DNA of 64,000 bases from Trochalopteron elliotii. Taxonomy: Eukaryota; Chordata; Aves; Passeriformes; Leiothrichidae. Below the pieces are notes generated by a model. The model was not told the origin of the DNA. It was given only the letters and a program-made list of their open reading frames with translations, and did not search any database. The stretch is from assembly GCA_024734555.1 (NCBI GenBank), contig JANPWX010000557.1:447807-511806 (forward strand), read 5' to 3'. This document shows positions 1 to 8,557 of the stretch, piece by piece; position 1 is the first letter of the stretch; the number at the start of each line of letters is the position of its first letter. Position numbers and translations under genes: made by a program.

Positions 1-19
1 CCGCCGCCACCACGGGAGA

Positions 20-38
20 GTTGGCGGCCGCTGATTGG
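20..38 (-). promoter_or_regulatory. ERSE-like element (CCAAT-N9-CCAAC)
   Basis: On the minus strand the sequence is CCAATCAGCGGCCGCCAAC. The endoplasmic reticulum stress response element is CCAAT-N9-CCACG, bound by NF-Y and ATF6/XBP1. The CCAAT half, the 9-nt spacing and a GC-rich spacer are kept, but the second half is CCAAC rather than CCACG. A variant of this kind is known among the elements of the GRP78 promoter. It is in the right place if the neighbouring gene is MANF, which is induced by the unfolded protein response. Confidence 0.4.
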
Positions 39-143
39 AGGAAAGCGGCGGAGCTCCGGCGCGCGGCGCGGGTCCCCGCCCCCCTTCGCTGCCATTTTTG
101 TTACTGGAAGAGCCTCGCGAGCGCTCCCTGAGGGCGGCTGCGG

Positions 144-154
144 GCGCCATCTTG
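144..154. promoter_or_regulatory. YY1-type site GCGCCATCTTG
   Basis: The plus strand reads GCGCCATCTTG, the reverse complement of CAAGATGGCGC, close to the YY1 consensus AANATGGCGGC. A second, weaker copy (GCTGCCATTTTTG) is near 89-100. Such sites are common near start sites in CpG-island promoters. Confidence 0.4.
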
Positions 155-519
155 GAAAGGGGCAGATCCTCGCACCTGTGGGCGGGCGGGGCCGCCCCGG
201 GCCCGGGTTCCGCCCTCCACCCGTCTGCCGGCTGTGGCGGGGCGCTGTGAGGAGCGCAGGGTGAGGCTGAGGGGTCGCTCGAGGCCCCCGAGTAGCGTGG
301 GGTCGGCAGCGCGTGGGATGGGTGTCCCGTGAGGGGTGGGAGCAGCAGGGATGGGCTCGGTGCCAGCACGGGCACAGCCATCACGTCACGGGTGGCTCTG
401 GGTACACCCTGTGAGGTACAAGGACTGGATGCTTTGAGGCGGGACAGCTGAGAGGTCAAAATAGCAATCTGTGTGCACTTGTTTCTAGTTTCTTGGGTGG
501 GTGTTTTTGCAGAAAGATT

Positions 520-535
520 TGTTGTTGTTGTTGTT
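520..535. repeat. (GTT)n microsatellite
   Basis: Five GTT units in the intergenic region beside the CR1 fragment at 582. Confidence 0.85.
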
Positions 536-581
536 TAATTCCAGCTTAATATCCTAGCTGCTGGACCCATTACCTTTTGTT

Positions 582-683
582 CAGGGACATAGGGGGATTC
601 TTGGGATTGTCCTGTGCCGGGGCTATGAGTTGTACTTCGGTGATCCTTGTGGGTCTTTTCCAACTCAGAATATTTTGATTCTG
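582..683 (+). mobile_element. CR1 LINE 3'-end fragment
   Basis: The sequence contains ggtgatccttgtgggtcttt and tccaactcagaatattttga, the conserved 3' terminus of avian CR1 retrotransposons. It is a 5'-truncated remnant of about 100 bp with no coding capacity. Confidence 0.8.
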
Positions 684-983
684 TTCCAAAAGCCCTCATA
701 AGTTGTGCTGTTAACTACCTTCAACAGTCCCCAGCACTGTGAGTTTATAACTGAAATCGCCTTGAAGCTGGGAGAGGAGCACACACCTGCTGATGGCTCC
801 TTGTGTGGCTTTACGTGTAACTCTGTACCCTGGGCTGTCCTTCCAGTGAAAGAAGGGAGAGGCAAAGTCACACAGCCCTGTGCTGCAGCAAGGGAGCTTC
901 CATGGAGCTCCCTGGGCTCTCTTGCACAGGCAGGCTCTTGAGGCAGCCTGCTGGGACAGTGCCTAATCAGAATTTTCTTGCAG

Positions 984-1014
984 GTCATCAGGTTCAAGTG
1001 CTAAGCCTGACGAG
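984..1014 (+). ncRNA. Possible 31-nt exon of a divergent plus-strand transcript
   Basis: A plus-strand segment is preceded by a branch-like CTAAT and acceptor TTTTCTTGCAG and followed by donor GAG|GTGAGA. A candidate first-exon donor (AGG|GTGAGG after 260) lies at the edge of the CpG island. Together they could form a transcript diverging from the island. One frame of the segment reads SSGSSAKPDE, but no long open frame connects to it. The evidence is splice-site patterns only. Confidence 0.2.
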
Positions 1015-2857
1015 GTGAGACAGGCAGTGTGGGGAGGAGGAGCACCTGATTCAGGAAAGGTCACAGCAGGTGAGCAGTAATTAGGACACTAATTGCCAGT
1101 GAGAGTACATCATGTGTTTATTAGGAGAGGTGGTTTTGCACATTTCTAGGTCTTGTTATCTCTCCAAATGTGGTTGTTAAGATCAATATTAATATATTAA
1201 GTCAGTCCATAATGATTTCCAGAATTACTCAATATCAGTATGAATAGGAAGATTATTGCCTTTTTAAAACTCACGCTCATTGCCCACTAAAGTCACTTAG
1301 CTGTGCAGAGAAGTAGTGGCTTAAAGTACCCTTGTTTCTTAATAGGATAGAGGCCAAAATAACTGTGAGATGAAGTGCCTTCATAATTAGGTGGAAATAG
1401 GGCTTAAATTTGGAATTAGGAGACTTTAGGAGGGTCATGATAAGGACAGAGTGTACCTATCAAAACAGTGCAGTTATGAAACATCTTCAAACTATGAACT
1501 TTATACATTTTTATGGAACAGGAGAGGAGTGATTTTATTTGGTTTTGGATTGGGAAATGAGCCTCTGTATTTCAATATGGGATCCTCAGATGAGTAAGAA
1601 CAAGAACTCCTTTTGGTTTTGTTTTTCTTCTTTTTATTTATAGTTTGTTTCAGCAGCTAGAATGGATTCCTTGCATTCTACCTTGGGCTTCTTTTTGATC
1701 CGTGATGAGGTTTTTGGGGCTCTGTTTGTTCTACCACCCTCCAGGCTCTCTCTGGAGCATTAGGGATTTGTCCTGGCTGAGACCTGGGTGATGGAGAGCT
1801 TGTGCTGGTCCTCACTGTTGTTTCTTCCTAATATTCAGTCTAACCCTGGTCTTAGTGAAGCCGTATTCCGTGTCCTTATCACTCCAGGGCCTTGTGCAAA
1901 GTCCCTTTCCCACATTCTTGGAGCCCCTTTAGGCATTGGAAGGTGCTCTAAGGTCTGCCTGAACCTTCTCTGCTCTGGGCTAGTCAGCCAATTGGGTGGG
2001 CAGGAGGGGTAGTTTGGATCTGTGGGGATTGGAGTCATTGGGAAGTGCAGGTGAACAGAGGATGTTCCTGGCAGCTGTGGGGGCTGGGGCTGTGCTGGCT
2101 CTGCCCTCTGAGAACACAAATCTCTTACAGCCACAGGGGGATGAAGGGGCTCAGCCTCGGGTGTTGGGCTGTGAGGACAAAGAAGGGAATTCTGTCGGGG
2201 GCAGGGGAAACAGTTTGGGAATTTTGGGAAAAGGTAATGCAGGACTGTTGTGAATGAATGCTGAATAGATGAAGAAGTGTAATAGATCTACTATTCCAAA
2301 TCTGGGGTTAATTTATGTGGGATTGACAGTAAAGCCCATCAAAAGGGAGAAGTGGTGTGTGAAGCTTAAGACACCTGAGCTCAGAGCTCTGCCTTGTGAA
2401 CTGTGTTAGTGTCCAGGGCTTAAGAATCATCTACAAATAGAGGCACATTTATGCATAGGGTGTAGCAGGCTGAATCTTTCATCCACCAGGTTAGAGTCAT
2501 TTCTAGAGGTTTAATTTCTCCTCTTATCAGCTTTGTAATGAAATTCATACTGAGTTGGACAAGTCATATATTGAAACTGTGCTGAAGTTTTCTTATTTAG
2601 ATAAGAAGAGGTATTTGGACATGGGATTTAGATTTCAATCTGACTAGTGGCAGGTTAAATTAAGTATTGGACTTGCACCGAAAAAAAATTGTTCTGTTGG
2701 TTTTAACAGAAACTAGAATATTTTTTTTAACTCTTGCTTAAGGCTGAGGACTTCACACATCTTTTGTTGTGCCCAAACACAGATTTTACTTCTGTGCTTG
2801 GTTAATAAATAGGTTTTGTCTGAATGAAAAATACTTAACTAAGATTAATAAGCTGTC
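1015..2857. other. Intergenic stretch without recognised feature
   Basis: No gene, repeat family or RNA gene was recognised between the promoter-proximal region and the CR1 at 2858. A GC-richer part near 1740-2250 has open frames on both strands but no recognisable protein and no convincing exon structure. Confidence 0.5.
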
Positions 2858-3299
2858 TTAGGAACAGTCTCAAAGGGTCTGATTGAAGACAGAGTGAAGG
2901 GTCTGGAAGGTAAGTCCTGGGAGGAGTGGCTGAGGGTACCAGGGTGTTCAGGCTGGAGGTCTGAAAGATTGTATCTGTCTCTACAGCTGCCTGAAAGGTT
3001 GTAGCCAGATGTGGGTTCCTTTTCTCCCAGGGAACAAGTGACAGGAGAAGAGGAAATGGCCTCAAGTTGTGCCAGGGAAGGTTCAGGCTGGATATTAGGA
3101 AAAATTTCTTCACTAAAAGGATGGTTAAGCCCTGGAACAGGTTGCCCAGGGAAATGGTGGAGTCACCATCCCTGGAAGTGTTCAAAAACCAAGTGGGTCT
3201 TCACAATATGGTTTATAGGGCAGAGTGGTATCTGATTGAAGGTTGGACTTGGTGATCTTGGAGGTCTTTTCCAACCCGAATGATTCTATGATCTATGAC
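2858..3299 (+). mobile_element. CR1 LINE, 5'-truncated
   Basis: About 440 bp of CR1 3' sequence. Diagnostic pieces are caggctggatattaggaaaa, tggaacaggttgcccaggga, tggaggtcttttccaacc-like sequence and the terminal repeats gattctatgatctatgac. It is diverged, with no intact reverse-transcriptase frame. Confidence 0.9.
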
Positions 3300-4069
3300 T
3301 GATACAGACTTCTTCAGGCATCAGGTGAATATTTTAGCTAAGCCACACTTGGATGCTTTAGATGCACTGAAATACCCTGTTACAGTTTCTCTTCTCAGTA
3401 TTTGCATGTGGTGTGTGCAAAGGGTGCCTTGGCAGTCCATGTACCCCCTGGGGCCAGCTGAAGAGTCAGACTTGCTGCTAAATGTCTTCTGAGACAGGTT
3501 TCAGAAGTCTTTTTGTTGGCTTTTCAAGACATTAAATGAGTTGTTTTACCTCCTGTACAATGACCTGGTTTACTAGTGGTAATGGAAGAAAATTTGAGAT
3601 TAGGAGGCAGTAGAAGTCACCATAGCTCTGAATTCCCAAATCCCATGTTCCTGCATGTTTCAACTACTATTCTTTCACATGTATTCTGTTCAAATGATCA
3701 GTATTTAAGTACTGTTGCAATAAAAGAGTAGCAATCTTTTAGGCAGTGAGATAGTGGTGGTTTAACCCCAGGTGATAAGGAAGTGGCACCCAGCCACTCC
3801 CCGGCTGCCCTCGGGGAGAGCTTTGTCTCTGACAGGATTGTCCCAGAACGGTGCTGGGACTGATGCTTGCCTCAAGAAATTGATATTAAATAACACTGAC
3901 AGCTACAGGGAAGCCCTTCCCTCACCACACACAAAGTCTTTTTGGTTGCCCCCCATTTTTCTAATTCACACAAAGGTGGGAAGTGAGGGCTGTTCCTGTT
4001 CTCTTGTGATGGTTTGGAGCAGCCTGAGGATAGCACTGCCTGGAGGACAGCAATGACCATACAGCTGTA
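3300..4069. other. Intergenic stretch with a possible diverged LTR remnant
   Basis: There is no gene here. The piece from about 3757 (ggtttaaccccaggtgataa) resembles the start of a repeat common in songbird genomes, but the resemblance fades within about 80 bp, so the identity is uncertain. Confidence 0.2.
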
Positions 4070-4073
4070 CTGT

Positions 4074-4099
4074 TTTAATATCAGGTATTAATCTTTAAT
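4074..4099 (-). terminator. Distal poly(A) signals ATTAAA (two)
   Basis: Two ATTAAA hexamers on the minus strand (4099-4094 and 4079-4074) lie at the far end of the transposon-free block downstream of DOCK3. GT-containing sequence follows toward 4040. They are candidates for the distal cleavage signal. No 3' end data are available here. Confidence 0.35.
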
Positions 4100-4307
4100 T
4101 CCACATCACAGCAGTCGAGTGAATGGGTAAGGGAAAGGAACCCAAAACAAACGGCAGATATTTACATCTAAAATTCACACCACTTATTTGTTGCTTCTGG
4201 AAACATGCTATCACAATATATACAATGAAGTACCTTTAGGACACTTGTACAAATTAATTTTTTCCTTCTGAATTTGATTTCCATTATAGATAAGATAGCT
4301 GTTTTCA

Positions 4308-4313
4308 TTTTAT
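4308..4313 (-). terminator. Poly(A) signal AATAAA
   Basis: A canonical AATAAA hexamer on the minus strand, 3.7 kb after the DOCK3 stop. It competes with the ATTAAA pair about 210 bp further on as the distal poly(A) signal. Confidence 0.35.
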
Positions 4314-4358
4314 TTTAAACATGAATACACAAAAGAGAAGTGGTTAGAGGTTTTCGCC

Positions 4359-4378
4359 TTTTTTTTTTTTTTTTTTTT
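4359..4378. repeat. Homopolymer (T)20 / (A)20
   Basis: A run of 20 T on the plus strand, hence A20 on the DOCK3 sense strand inside the probable 3'UTR. It could cause internal oligo-dT priming and false 3' ends in cDNA data. Confidence 0.9.
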
Positions 4379-5278
4379 AATAAGCACAGAATGCCAGAGG
4401 TTAAAAACACATTTACAGGGCAGAATACCAGTCAGACATCACAATCTATACATTTTTTGCTCAATTTCCTGTACAAATACACAGCATTCAAATGGGGGTA
4501 TTTACAAAGAAGCATGACCAGAGGAAATTTTAAATATCACATAATTTGTTTCCCAAAGGCTCTTGTTCTCTCCAGCCTCCCCAGTTTTGCTGATGCTCCC
4601 AAAGAAGGGATATACAATATCCCTTACCTTAAAAAAGGGTAAGTAAACTAAAAACCAAACAGAGGAAAATACAAAAAAGAATCTGAGTCTTGCATACAGC
4701 AATAAAACCAACCCAACTACTGGGGGGAAAAAAAATAGGATTCAGAGAAATTGTTTTAATTGCTTTTCTTCTACCACTGTAGCTCCTTCTCAGTTTTGTT
4801 TCAGATGGGGCCAGCAGGTACACTGACGATGGAGAGATTTATAGCAGAATTCCACCAATTTTTTTCAGGAATGCACATGCTATTTTGTTATGCAAAGAAA
4901 ACCCAATGAAGGCAAGTACACTGAGGTTTGAATTAGGTATAGAATGTCAAGGTCCTGTTCAAAACATCCTGTTGCTGTGGTTTATACAAGGAATCTTCAA
5001 ATCCTGTTGGGCAAGTGCAACAACTGATGTTGCTTCCACCTATGCCAGGACTGAGCTTGATGTTGGAGTTGTACTGTGCAAAAAGACACCTCACCCTACA
5101 GAGAAATAGTAGTTCCAGGCAATATTAGTTCCAAGATTCACAAAATCTTAATAATAGTCTTTCTGTCTTCTGCTCCCTTTAAGGCAAACACTGAAAAAGG
5201 AGACAGAATACTTGGTAGATATCAGAACAATAACAGAAATTTAACTCCAGAGAGGCTTAAATTTGGTAAATTCAGCAA

Positions 5279-5284
5279 TTTATT
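5279..5284 (-). terminator. Poly(A) signal AATAAA (proximal candidate)
   Basis: A canonical AATAAA on the minus strand, 2.8 kb after the DOCK3 stop. Similar hexamers are at 5538-5543 and 5897-5902. Any of them could give a shorter 3'UTR isoform. Confidence 0.3.
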
Positions 5285-8050
5285 CCAGCCTTCTTTCTGT
5301 GGACCTGCCATAAATTAGGTATTTGTATACATCACCTGATTGATCTTCAAACCTTTGCAAATAAATACATAGGAATGCCAGACTCCCCAAATGGACTCAC
5401 TGCTGTTGCACCCGGTCTCTAATCAGGGCAGGATGATGCATTTTGAAATGCATCATTTGATTAGAGCTTGGGTGGGCAGGTTTTCCAGCTGCCTGGGACT
5501 CAGTCCCATGGTAATTGCATTCTTGGTTCTGCAAAGTTTTATTTGCAAGACCTGCTGGTTTTTCACATTAAGGAAGCTCAGTAAGTCACTACATTTACTA
5601 CTTTTAGTCTTGCTGCCAGGAAAAAAGAAACCAGGGGCAAGGGAGATGGAATTAAAACTTAGCTCTTTTAAGAACTTCACTGGAAGAGTCTCAGTGGGAT
5701 TGGAGGATAGCATATGTGAAAACATTTCACCCTTTTCTAAGGAATTACCTTGACTTACCTTTACTGAAAAACATCAGTTGTTTTTCTGTATTTTTTTCTA
5801 TACCAGAGATCCAGCTTGGTTTGTTAACACTGAAGACTGTCCTACCATTGGAAAACTCTCCTTTCCTGCTAAAGATGAAACCACTATAGGCCAGATTTTA
5901 TTATCATTGTTTAAATTGTGAAGGATATAATGATTACAAGCAGCCCGTGTTAGTAACAAAATAGAGGAAGCAAGAGAGACTTTGTTCCAGCCAAACAGGC
6001 CATTTAAGAAACAAATTCATAACTTAGTAGTTTTACATGGGCTAGAGCTTGAGAAAGAAAACAAACAAATCCTCTTATAGTCTCCATACAACTGCTGAGT
6101 CCAGACTTTATACAGCCAGACCATCTTTAGCCAGTTCAGAAACCATGTACTCTGCCCAGTCACTGTATTTAGAGGTAGTGCTAAAGGTGACCTGTAAAAG
6201 ATTTATAATAATCCTATTTTGCTTCTTTATGCTGTTTTTAGCAGGAGAAAATGAGCAGTTAGGCAAGAATTCAAGAAGTGAGTGCTATTCCTGCTTCTGG
6301 CACTAATTTATATGGTGGAGGTCTTATTTGAATGTGCTTCAGATTTGTCAGTGGTAGGAAAGAGGGAGGGCTGTTTCCATCCTACAGTGTGCTTTGCAGT
6401 CTGCAGGTGAAAGGGTTATAAGGAAGGCTAAAATGTGTCTGGGTGTGGCAAGGGAAAGGAAGGTGGCTTGTTCATCTAAAAACATTAAATATTTGATACT
6501 ATTTTGATTGAAAATTTCTTGAGAAGTATGAAAACAGGAATAAAAGGTTTCTTAGAACCAAGATCTGTTCTTTGTAAAGAACAATACTACCCACAGACTT
6601 TTTTTTCCCCTTTTAAAAGGCATGTTTCGGGTTCATAGACCTGTACTGTCTTCAGCTCTGCACAGTTCTGGTTTGTGTGGTGTAGCTTAGTGTCCCTCCC
6701 AATGTTCTTCAGCCCTTTCTAGAGCTTATCAATAAAAAACATGGAATGGTGAAAGGCTGTATTGCTGCCTGAGGAGAAAAAGAAAAAGAAATCAACCTTC
6801 CCGAAGAGAAAAGCAGCATCTTACTACACATTGTAAAGAAGCAAAAGAGGAAACAAACACTTGTTCTTTACAGGTCCTGACTGTCCTTTAAGGTCCCTGA
6901 CTCTGGGGTATACACTTGATTCCAGGCATTGCTCGAGTCTTGGTGTTTTCTGTCTGCTCTCAGAGACGGGAGATTCTTTCTGCACACCAGCTGCAGTGAG
7001 TTGTTGGGAGGGACTGAGGATATTGAGTTTACAGGAATGAATCTCAGCTCCTGGGTGATGGAAGTTGGTGAGAATTATGATGTTCAGCCCTGAGGCAAGG
7101 ATTGTTGGATATGATGCATTAAAGCCACCTTTTCTTTACTGGCTGGGTCATCAACCAGCTTTGTGGCATGAGAAACTCAATTTGGTTGGTTTTGTTTTGA
7201 TCTGGAATAGAAATGCTGGTGTCAACAGCCTGCCCAAAGCTGGGCATGGGAAAGGCCTACAATGAGGTTGTAGCTCCAGTAGCCACCAACCTCCTCTCAT
7301 TCTGTAGCACAGATGAATAACATGATTCCCATGAGAAAGCAGGTTGGCTTAGCCAGTGAAAGCAAAATTTAAGAAATGAAACAGTACATAAAAAACAAAG
7401 GAGGCAGAGTTTGTTGGAAATGATATCTTGGAGATCAGTGCATCAGCACTGCTTAGATTGCCTCAGCACCTATGAACCAATGCAGGGAGATCACTGCACA
7501 GATATGTACAATCCTGCTCTCAAAAGAGCCAAATTCTTCTTAGAATTGCCATCTTTCCACTGCCTGCAGCTCATGCACCTTCCAGCCTGACAGTTCATAG
7601 AATCCCTGATTTCAGCAATGAGCTTTCAATTCTGTACAGCAAAGAAATATGTCCCTAGTGCAACTGCTTCTACTCATGTGCGTCTCAGAACTGGGAGGAA
7701 AGCAGGTTCAAAATCAACTTGCCACATTCCCCCCGTTTTCCCCTCCACTTAAAATTGTGTTTTTCAGCTTCTGCAAGTCTCTATGGCTCATATGCCGTAT
7801 GATGTGGTTAAGAAACTGCAGAAGGAATAAACTGTCCACTGCACAGAAAGTTAAAAAACATAACGGAAAGGTGTAAAAAGAAATTAAAAAGGAAAGCAGC
7901 AACCTGCCATGCTGGCCCAATTGCTTTTGTGGGCTTCAGACATAACCTTGCGGCAGTAGAAAGTCAGTTTGCTGTTCTCCGAGTCCTGCTCTCTCTCTCT
8001 GTGTATCCAGACCTGGAATGCCAATGCCAGCTGTGTACCAGGAGCTGTCC

Positions 8051-8557
8051 CTACTGCTCGCTGATGCCGTGCTCCCATGCCACCCTGGCCTGCTCCTCCT
8101 TTCCACCACTCACTGGTTGGGACACTTTGCGGTGCAACGGGCGATGTTTGTCATCATCTTCAATGATCATCCCCTCCTCGTTCTCCATGTTTGGCAGCCG
8201 GGAGTGGTAAGGTTTGGGGGGTAAAGCAGGAGGGTCCATGGCGTCCTGAGGAATGACTCCAGACGGAGCAGAGTGGCTTCGGCATGGCTGGGATTTGAGC
8301 GACTCCAGGACATCAGGCTCAGAGAGACTGTACCTGACTGGGAGGTAGGGTGTCTCTAGATCTTCATCAGTGTTCCAGGCCTGGCTGGGCACAGAATCCA
8401 TGGTATCTGTGCGAGGAGGTGGTTCAGAAGAATGTCCAAAGTTGCTCTCGCTCAAGGAAGAGACACCACTGCTGGCACTGCCGGATAAAGTGGAGTTACT
8501 GCCATCTAGACCAGACTGCGGACTGGTGGGCGATGCAGGGATAGGATGAAGAGGGGA
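8051..8557 (-). CDS. DOCK3: DOCK3 window exon 32, last coding exon with stop
   Basis: This 507-bp exon encodes 168 residues and the TAG stop (8051-8053). It starts [19 protein letters not shown] after acceptor CCAAACAG. It contains a serine-rich stretch ([20 protein letters not shown]), an acidic patch (IIEDDDK) and the SH3-ligand motif PPALPPKPY (8207-8233). It ends [15 protein letters not shown]. The tail differs from human at several positions, as expected for a fast-evolving disordered region, but the core is unmistakably DOCK3. Confidence 0.97.
   Translation of the reverse strand, partial: SPLHPIPASPTSPQSGLDGSNSTLSGSASSGVSSLSESNFGHSSEPPPRTDTMDSVPSQAWNTDEDLETPYLPVRYSLSEPDVLESLKSQPCRSHSAPSGVIPQDAMDPPALPPKPYHSRLPNMENEEGMIIEDDDKHRPLHRKVSQPVSGGKEEQARVAWEHGISEQ

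Larger units (their letters stand above)
1..300. promoter_or_regulatory. CpG-island promoter, probably of MANF (minus strand, gene body outside window)
   Basis: The first 300 bases are very GC- and CpG-rich, unlike the AT-rich remainder. They contain a CCAAT box on the minus strand (38-34), an ERSE-like element (38-20) and two YY1-type GCCAT motifs (144-154 and around 89-100). Mammalian synteny places MANF immediately downstream of DOCK3 on the same strand, so its promoter should lie just here. No MANF codons are in the window, so the assignment is inference. Divergent plus-strand transcription is also possible. Confidence 0.6.
4159..4506 (-). promoter_or_regulatory. Cluster of three Pumilio response elements in the 3'UTR
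   Basis: Minus-strand matches to TGTANATA occur at 4166-4159 (TGTAAATA), 4224-4217 (TGTATATA) and 4506-4499 (TGTAAATA). PUM1/2 bind UGUANAUA in mRNA 3'UTRs and reduce stability or translation, often in neuronal transcripts. Three in 350 bp is more than expected by chance even in AT-rich DNA, and it supports this stretch being transcribed as DOCK3 3'UTR. Confidence 0.45.
4070..8050 (-). other. DOCK3: Probable DOCK3 3'UTR (distal end inferred)
   Basis: The sequence after the TAG stop has no long open frame and no recognisable transposon, as expected for a 3'UTR. Poly(A) signals on the minus strand occur at 5897-5902, 5538-5543, 5279-5284 and 4308-4313 (all AATAAA), and at 4094-4099 and 4074-4079 (ATTAAA). 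Three Pumilio-type elements near 4159-4506 suggest that the transcript reaches this far. Human DOCK3 also has a 3'UTR of a few kb. The exact end is inferred; shorter isoforms ending near 5.3-5.9 kb are possible. Confidence 0.55.

Noticed and set aside
35..250. 71-codon plus-strand open frame in the CpG island
   Set aside because: GC-rich sequence gives long open frames by chance; no known protein and a poor start context.
1835..2253. Overlapping open frames on both strands in a GC-richer intergenic patch
   Set aside because: Open on both strands, no splice-site support and no recognised product.
3757..4050. Resemblance of ggtttaaccccag to the start of a songbird LTR-type repeat
   Set aside because: The match fades after about 80 bp and cannot be confirmed without a repeat library; kept only as a low-confidence note.
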